Assembly: GCA_021731425.1 (NCBI GenBank)
Contig: JAKFXJ010000372.1
Location: 1-7,971 of the forward strand
Reading direction: 5' to 3'
DNA length: 7,971 nt
Source: Limnohabitans sp.
GTDB lineage: Bacteria; Pseudomonadota; Gammaproteobacteria; Burkholderiales; Burkholderiaceae_C
Shown here: positions 1 to 4,253 of the stretch, one piece after another
Layout: each line of letters begins with the position of its first letter
How positions within the stretch are numbered: position 1 is the first letter of the stretch
Program-made: the position numbers and the translations under genes
The notes under the pieces: generated by a model
The model's input: only the letters and a program-made list of their open reading frames with translations
Told to the model about the DNA's origin: nothing
Databases searched by the model: none

Positions 1-1
1 T

Positions 2-283
2 GTGTCGCCTTTTGAGGTCGAGTCCACCCTGGTGCAACACCCCGCCATTTTGGAAGCGGCCGTGATCGGCAAAGAAGACACCGATGGCCTGACCAAGACC
101 AAGGCCTTCATCGTGCTCAAAGCCGGTCAGAGCCTGACGCAAGATGAAGTCAAAGCCTTTGTGAAAGAGCGCCTGGCCCCCTACAAATACCCGCGCTTCA
201 TCGAATTTGTAGCCGAGTTGCCTAAAACCGCCACCGGAAAAATTCAGCGCTTTCGCCTGCGTGACCTGGAAAAAGCCAGCTGA
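2..283 (+). CDS. AMP-forming acyl-CoA ligase, C-terminal fragment (benzoate-CoA ligase-like)
   Basis: This is the C-terminal 93 codons of an adenylate-forming acyl-CoA ligase; the rest lies off the left edge. The first visible codon (GTG at base 2) is internal and reads VSPFEVE, the usual start of the mobile C-terminal lid in this superfamily. Visible landmarks are HPAILEAAVIG near residue 13, then APYKYPRFIEFV near 59-70, then LPKTATGKIQRFRLR, where Lys80 of the fragment is the conserved catalytic A10 lysine of the adenylation half-reaction. The YKYPR..EFV...LPKTATGKIQRF wording is typical of benzoate-CoA ligases and related aryl-CoA ligases, so an aromatic or branched carboxylate is a plausible substrate, activated with ATP and CoA in the cytoplasm. 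The substrate cannot be fixed from this end alone. It ends in TGA and converges with the lysR gene 51 bp away. Confidence 0.9.
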   Translation: MSPFEVESTLVQHPAILEAAVIGKEDTDGLTKTKAFIVLKAGQSLTQDEVKAFVKERLAPYKYPRFIEFVAELPKTATGKIQRFRLRDLEKAS

Positions 284-334
284 GCACCTCCCTCCGGGCA
301 GTTCAAAAGGACACCATGCGGCCCCAAAGCGGCT

Positions 335-1315
335 TCAAGAGAGGTTCAACCCTGGAGGCTCAGCCACCCGCAGAGAAGCGTTCACTTCAGGGTCGGTTGA
401 AGCCAGCACTTGCTCGATCTTGCCGATCAGCCACAAAGCCGCCGGCGACAACACCCGCCCTTGGGCATGGATGACCGATGTGGCCAGCGCCTGTGCAGCG
501 GCGTACTGCACATGCGGCAAGGCAAGGCCTTGTGCAGCGGAAACAGCGCAGGGCAAAGCGCTGGCCATGGCCTCGTGCGTGGCAAACAAAACACTGTCAC
601 TGGACAGCATCACCGACTGCAACACCGCCACGCTGTCGCAGCTCAACCCCACAGGCAATTCTTCGTGGTGGGGCAATTCATAAATCTCCTGCAAGGCCAG
701 TCTGGCCTGCAGCGGCAAGACCGGGCCAATGAGTTTGTAATGCCGCAAAGCCTGGCGCTGCGCCAAGGCATCCAAGGCCAGCAAAGGATGCGACTGGCGC
801 ACAAAAAAACCAAAGCGCTGGGGCGGCAAAGGGCGCACTTCAAAGTCGGCAGGCGGCGGCAAGCTGTGCGTCAGGGCCACCACAAAATCAAGCTCGTTGC
901 GTTGCAACTTGCCCCGCAGCCGCTGCCAGTTGCCAATGTCCACATCCACCGTCAGGCCAGGTTTTTCTCGCACCTGCTCAATCAGCAATCGGGTCAAAAA
1001 AGCCTCGGCCGGAAACACCCCCACGCCGAAATTCACATGCCCCGAGTCCACCCCGACCAGTTGCTGCGCCTCGCGCTTGAGGCTTTCGGCATCGCCCAAA
1101 ATTTGCAAGGCCCGGGGCAGGATGCGCTGCCCGGCGTCGGTCAAGCTCACCCCATCATGCGCCCTGTTGAGCAGCTGCAGGCCCAATGACTCTTCCAGCG
1201 TCTGGATGCTGCGCGTCAGGGCCGGCTGGGTCAGGTTCAGGCGCAAAGCCGCTTTGAGGAAGGATTTTTCTTCCGCGATGACGGCCAGATGTTCGAGTCT
1301 GCGCAGGTTCAGCAT
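335..1315 (-). CDS. LysR-type transcriptional regulator
   Basis: This encodes a 326-residue LysR-family DNA-binding regulator, a normal length for the family. Residues 4-62 form the winged helix-turn-helix, with the recognition stretch SFLKAALRLNLTQPALTRSI at 18-37 and the following LEESLGLQLLNR. A linker helix follows, then an effector-binding domain from about 90 to 300. The chosen start is the ATG at 1315, giving MLNLRRLEHLAVI, the standard family N-terminus. An upstream TTG at 1351 is in frame but would add an AT-rich IFIKYFY tail unlike the family. No Shine-Dalgarno sequence precedes the ATG, so the transcript may be nearly leaderless. The gene is divergent from the receptor-amidohydrolase pair, which it probably controls, with an inducer likely to be a substrate or intermediate of that pathway. 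The inducer is unknown. It ends in TGA, and no terminator hairpin is visible between it and the ligase. Confidence 0.95.
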   Translation of the reverse strand: MLNLRRLEHLAVIAEEKSFLKAALRLNLTQPALTRSIQTLEESLGLQLLNRAHDGVSLTDAGQRILPRALQILGDAESLKREAQQLVGVDSGHVNFGVGVFPAEAFLTRLLIEQVREKPGLTVDVDIGNWQRLRGKLQRNELDFVVALTHSLPPPADFEVRPLPPQRFGFFVRQSHPLLALDALAQRQALRHYKLIGPVLPLQARLALQEIYELPHHEELPVGLSCDSVAVLQSVMLSSDSVLFATHEAMASALPCAVSAAQGLALPHVQYAAAQALATSVIHAQGRVLSPAALWLIGKIEQVLASTDPEVNASLRVAEPPGLNLS

Positions 1316-1330
1316 ATAAAAATATTTTAT
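1316..1330. promoter_or_regulatory. Candidate LysR operator (T-N11-A dyad)
   Basis: The sequence ATAAAA-ATA-TTTTAT is an inverted repeat with perfect 6-bp arms around a 3-bp centre at 1323. Its inner T (1317) and A (1329) satisfy the T-N11-A rule of LysR-family sites. It directly abuts the lysR start codon, where autoregulatory sites usually lie. The AT-rich composition makes chance dyads more likely, so the assignment is an inference. Confidence 0.5.
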
Positions 1331-1351
1331 GAAAATTCTATTTTTTTGCAA
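1324..1351 (-). promoter_or_regulatory. Candidate lysR promoter
   Basis: Read on the minus strand, TTGCAA (1351-1346) is followed after 16 bp by TAAAAT (1329-1324), a five-of-six match to the -10 consensus. A transcript from this box would begin at about 1317, within a few bases of the ATG at 1315. The box overlaps the dyad at 1316-1330, so a bound regulator would repress its own gene. A second -10-like hexamer, TAGAAT (1340-1335), has no good -35 partner. Confidence 0.4.
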
Positions 1352-1364
1352 TTGTTTTTATTGC
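1348..1364. promoter_or_regulatory. Candidate activation-site dyad, GCAAT-N7-ATTGC
   Basis: GCAAT (1348-1352) and ATTGC (1360-1364) are perfect 5-bp inverted arms around TGTTTTT. The centre, 1356, lies 33 bp from the centre of the 1316-1330 dyad, about three helical turns. It overlaps the place where a -35 box of the receptor operon would sit. This is the layout expected for the recognition and activation half-sites of a LysR tetramer, although this dyad does not itself fit T-N11-A. Confidence 0.4.
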
Positions 1365-1378
1365 CCACACGCTCTAAG
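1352..1378 (+). promoter_or_regulatory. Weak candidate promoter of the receptor-amidohydrolase operon
   Basis: TTGTTT (1352-1357) and TCTAAG (1373-1378) are poor matches to the -35 and -10 boxes with a short 15-bp spacer. Weak boxes are normal at promoters that need a LysR activator. Start of transcription near 1385 would place the two upstream dyads near -62 and -29. No better sigma-70 pair is seen between 1316 and 1440. Confidence 0.25.
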
Positions 1379-1406
1379 CTGACCCCGGCGCCACCTCCAA
1401 GCAAGG

Positions 1407-1419
1407 TCGGTGTCACCGA
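1407..1419. promoter_or_regulatory. Perfect T-N11-A dyad or small leader hairpin
   Basis: TCGGT-GTC-ACCGA is an inverted repeat with 5-bp arms and a 3-base centre, and its outer T and A are exactly eleven bases apart. It could be an additional LysR contact site or, in RNA, a short stem-loop 11 bases before the ribosome binding site of the receptor gene. It is GC-rich, unlike the dyads at 1316-1364. Confidence 0.3.
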
Positions 1420-1440
1420 TAAAAACCACAGGAGACCTCC

Positions 1441-1539
1441 ATGACAACACCTCTCAAGTCTTTCAATCTGCGCCAGCGACGGACCTGGACCCGCGCCCTG
1501 CTCGCCAGCCTTTGCATTGGGTAACTCTCGGGCCCGCTT
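1441..1539 (+). pseudogene. Receptor 5' end: signal peptide broken by in-frame TAA
   Basis: An ATG at 1441 sits six bases after a strong AGGAG (1430-1434). It encodes MTTPLKSFNLRQRRTWTR, a positively charged n-region, then ALLASLCIG, the start of a hydrophobic core. Codon 28 (1522-1524) is TAA. In the same frame the sequence resumes as LSGPLLA followed by QDTVWP, a proper end of a signal peptide with a Leu-Leu-Ala|Gln cleavage site and the mature Bug-family start. The two sides are therefore one signal peptide split by a single nonsense codon and not by a frameshift. One base change, for example from TTA (Leu) or TCA (Ser), would explain it. It may be a real null mutation or a sequencing or assembly error. 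Confidence 0.85.
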
Positions 1540-2460
1540 TTGGCACAAGACACCGTCTGGCCCACACCCGGCAAACCCGTGCGCATCGTGGTGCCCAGCC
1601 CAGCTGGCGCAGGCACCGACGTGCTGGCCAGACTGCTGGCACGCAAGCTCACCGAAGACACCGGCGGCGTGTTCGTGGTCGACAACAAACCAGGCGCGGG
1701 CACCATCATCGGCGCTCAGGATGTGGCCAAATCGGCCAACGATGGCCACACCCTGCTCTACACCTTCGTTGTCACGCACACCCAAAACCCTCACCTCTAC
1801 AGCAAGCTGCCCTACGACGCTTTCAAGGACTTCACGCCCGTGGTCCAGGTTGCCCGGTCGGCCACTGTGCTCGTGGTCAAAAAAGACTCGCCTTTCAACT
1901 CTGTGCAAGACCTGGTGAGCTACGCACGCAAGAACCCCGGCAAGCTCAACTTCGCCAGCTACAGCCAGGGCTCCACCTCGCACCTGAATGCCGAGTTGCT
2001 GATGATGCAAACCAAAACCCAAATGGTGCACATCCCCTTCAAAGGCACACCGGATGCCACACGGGCACTGATGGCAGGCGATGTGCAGTTTTACTTTGAT
2101 GGCACGGCCACGGCGGTGCAAGGAGCCAATGCCGGCCGCTTCAAGCTTCTGGGCACGGCCACAGAAAAGCGCATGCAAGTGCTGCCCGACTTGCCCACCA
2201 TGACCGAACAAGGCGTCGAGGGCATTGACATCGTGGGCTGGCAAGGCCTGTTTGCACCCGGCAACACCGCCGCGCCTTTGGCCAAAAAAATATCGGATGC
2301 AGTCAACAAGGCTTTGCGCACAACGGATGTCAACCAAATGATCACCACCCAAGGCAACGAGGTCAGTGGAGCGGGGCCTGACGAATTCGCCCGGATCGTG
2401 AAAAGCGACCATGAACGCTGGGGCAACGTGATCAAACGCCTGAACCTCAAACTCGACTGA
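1540..2460 (+). CDS. Tripartite tricarboxylate (Bug-family) solute-binding receptor, mature domain
   Basis: This region encodes the mature part of a Bug-family periplasmic binding protein, the extracytoplasmic receptor class associated with tripartite tricarboxylate transporters. Counting from the TTG at 1540, landmarks are VWPTPGKPVRIVVP near 6-19, PAGAGTDVLAR at 21-31, VVDNKPGAGTIIG at 46-58, LPYDAFKDFTPV, and ASYSQGSTSHL at 139-149. HIPFKG and LPDLPTMTEQG follow. All are hallmarks of the family, and the frame is otherwise intact to TGA. The true start is almost certainly ATG 1441, interrupted by TAA at 1522-1524. Restart at TTG 1540 has no ribosome binding site and would give a protein without a signal peptide, unable to reach the periplasm. 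The 1441-2460 span gives the usual family length. It lies 26 bp before the amidohydrolase gene. No TctA/TctB membrane genes are present, which is common for these often orphan receptors. The ligand is unknown, probably an organic acid or N-acyl amino acid. Confidence 0.88.
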   Translation: MAQDTVWPTPGKPVRIVVPSPAGAGTDVLARLLARKLTEDTGGVFVVDNKPGAGTIIGAQDVAKSANDGHTLLYTFVVTHTQNPHLYSKLPYDAFKDFTPVVQVARSATVLVVKKDSPFNSVQDLVSYARKNPGKLNFASYSQGSTSHLNAELLMMQTKTQMVHIPFKGTPDATRALMAGDVQFYFDGTATAVQGANAGRFKLLGTATEKRMQVLPDLPTMTEQGVEGIDIVGWQGLFAPGNTAAPLAKKISDAVNKALRTTDVNQMITTQGNEVSGAGPDEFARIVKSDHERWGNVIKRLNLKLD

Positions 2461-2486
2461 CCCCTTGACCCACAGGAAAACACACC

Positions 2487-4196
2487 ATGCACGATCTCGT
2501 GATTCGCGGCGGCAGCCTCATTGATGGCACCGGCGCCCCCGCCCAAGCGGGCGACATTGCCATCGACCAGGGCGTCATCAGCCAGGTGGGCGGCAAAGCA
2601 GGCCCTGCCCGCCGCACAATCGACGCCCAAGGCGCCCTCGTCACCCCCGGCTGGATCGACATCCACACCCACTACGACGGCCAGGCCACCTGGGACCCCT
2701 ACCTCTCCCCGTCCACGTCACACGGCGTGACCAGCGTCGTCATGGGCAACTGCGGCATGGGCTTTGCCCCGGTCAAGCCCGACAAACGCGACTGGCTGAT
2801 TTCGGTCATGGAAGGCGTGGAAGACATCCCCGGCGCCGTGCTGTCCGAAGGCATCCAGTGGGATTGGGAAAGCTTTCCCGAATACATGGACGCGCTGGCG
2901 CGCCGCCCCAAGGCCCTGGACATCGCCACGCAAATCCCCCACTCGGCCGTTCGAGCCTATGTGATGGGCGAGCGCGGCATCCAGCACGACGAAACCACGC
3001 CCGACGATCTGTTCGAGATGTGCGCCATTGTTCGCGAAGCCCTGAAGGCCGGGGCTTATGGTTTTTCTACCTCGCGCACCTTTTTACACAAATACGACCA
3101 GCGCAAATACCCGCCAGGCACTTTTGCCACCGGCGAAGAAATTTCCACCCTCGGCCAAGTGCTGGGCGAAGTGGGTCACGGCGTGTTCCAAATGACGTCC
3201 AACCACATCTCGATGCACCACGAAATTCCGTGGATGCGCAACCTGGCCCTCAAAAACAAGCTGCCCGTGCTGTTCAACCTGCAGCAAACCGACCCGGCCC
3301 CGGACCTGTGGAAAGACATTCTGGGCACCCTCAAGGAAGCCCATGCGCAAAACATCCCCCTGTATGGCGGCGTTTGCGGACGCCCCATTGGCCTGCTGTT
3401 TTCTTGGCTCAGCAGCTTGCACCCCTTCATCGTGAGCCCGGCTTTCCTGGAGATCGCCAAGCTGCCTTGGCCTGAGCGTATCGCCCGGCTGCGCCAGCCC
3501 GAGGTGCGCGAAGCCATTTTGACCGGCGAACGCCTGCGCACCGATGAGCGCATGCGCACCATGTTTGGCAACTTCCACAAAATCTACCGCTTGGCCGACA
3601 ACCCGGACTACGAGCCCGAAGCCAGTGAAAGCGTGCAAGCCATGATGCAGGCCCAGGGCCGCAGCGGCCTCGAAATCGTCTATGACCTGATGATGGAACG
3701 CGATGGCATGGCCATGCTGTATTACCCGAGCTTCAACTACTCTTACGGCAATCTGGACCACCTGCATGAATGGCTGCAGAACGATGTGACCGTGAACAGC
3801 CTGTCAGACGGTGGCGCGCACTGCAACTACATCTGCGACGTGAGCATGCCCACCTTCATGCTCACCCACTGGAGCCGTTCGCGCACAAGGGGCGGAACCT
3901 TCAGCGTGGAGGCCATGGTCAAGCGCCAAACGCAGGACACGGCACGCCTCTACGGCATGCACGACCGGGGCACGCTGCAAGTGGGCAAGAAGGCCGACAT
4001 CAACATCATCGACTACGACAAGTTGCGTCTGTATGCCCCCGAGATGGTGTACGACCTGCCCGCGGGCGGACGCCGCCTGACCCAGCGCTGCGATGGCTAC
4101 ATCGCCACCCTGGTCGCGGGCGAAGCGATTTTTGAACACCAGCAAGCCACAGGCGCATTGCCTGGCCGACTCTTGCGGGCCGGCCAAAAGGGCTGA
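2487..4196 (+). CDS. Amidohydrolase, N-acyl-D-amino-acid deacylase-like
   Basis: This 569-residue cytoplasmic metallohydrolase belongs to the D-aminoacylase branch of the amidohydrolase superfamily, whose characterised members release D-amino acids from N-acyl-D-amino acids. The N-terminal beta segment MHDLVIRGGSLIDGTGAP leads to ALVTPGWIDIHTHYDGQ, with metal-binding His60 and His62. GNCGMGFAP follows, where Cys89 matches the bridging cysteine of D-aminoacylase. SDGGAH at 440-445 supplies Asp441, the expected catalytic acid/base, and GTLQVGKKADINIID is the usual C-terminal composite-barrel motif. It is longer than classical D-aminoacylases (about 480-500 residues). The segment where those enzymes carry two more zinc-ligand histidines reads instead VFQMTSNH and PVLFNLQQ, so this is a divergent subgroup and the substrate is uncertain. 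The start ATG has AGGAAA seven bases upstream. It is probably co-transcribed with the receptor. Confidence 0.9.
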   Translation: MHDLVIRGGSLIDGTGAPAQAGDIAIDQGVISQVGGKAGPARRTIDAQGALVTPGWIDIHTHYDGQATWDPYLSPSTSHGVTSVVMGNCGMGFAPVKPDKRDWLISVMEGVEDIPGAVLSEGIQWDWESFPEYMDALARRPKALDIATQIPHSAVRAYVMGERGIQHDETTPDDLFEMCAIVREALKAGAYGFSTSRTFLHKYDQRKYPPGTFATGEEISTLGQVLGEVGHGVFQMTSNHISMHHEIPWMRNLALKNKLPVLFNLQQTDPAPDLWKDILGTLKEAHAQNIPLYGGVCGRPIGLLFSWLSSLHPFIVSPAFLEIAKLPWPERIARLRQPEVREAILTGERLRTDERMRTMFGNFHKIYRLADNPDYEPEASESVQAMMQAQGRSGLEIVYDLMMERDGMAMLYYPSFNYSYGNLDHLHEWLQNDVTVNSLSDGGAHCNYICDVSMPTFMLTHWSRSRTRGGTFSVEAMVKRQTQDTARLYGMHDRGTLQVGKKADINIIDYDKLRLYAPEMVYDLPAGGRRLTQRCDGYIATLVAGEAIFEHQQATGALPGRLLRAGQKG

Positions 4197-4211
4197 CACC
4201 TTCAGGCGTCC

Positions 4212-4249
4212 ACCCTTCCCCCAGCGTTGGCTTGCGCTGGGGGGTGGGT
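4212..4249. terminator. Strong hairpin between convergent genes, probable bidirectional terminator
   Basis: CCCCCAGCG (4218-4226) pairs perfectly with CGCTGGGGG (4235-4243) across an 8-base loop. After a short internal mismatch, the base of the stem is extended by ACCC/GGGT (4212-4215 with 4246-4249). It fills the 57-bp gap between the amidohydrolase and kinase stop codons. No run of T follows on either strand, so it may work with Rho or act as a 3'-end stabiliser instead of as a classical intrinsic terminator. Confidence 0.55.
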
Positions 4250-4253
4250 CTGA

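Noticed and set aside
284..334. Terminator between the ligase and lysR genes
   Set aside because: Only a 3-bp CCC/GGG stem and a direct GCGGC repeat are present. Neither forms a convincing hairpin.
1477..1485. Arginine pair in QRRTW of the receptor leader as a twin-arginine export signal
   Set aside because: It lacks the S/T-RR-x-F-L-K pattern. Arginine-rich n-regions are common in Bug-family Sec signal peptides.
1522..1524. Programmed recoding of TAA as an amino acid
   Set aside because: Reassignment of TAA is not established in bacteria, and no stimulatory structure is evident just downstream. Mutation or sequence error is far simpler.
1327..2412. A 361-codon open frame on the minus strand opposite the receptor gene
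   Set aside because: It is antisense to a clear Bug-family domain, its translation resembles no protein family I know, and it arises from GC-rich codon structure.
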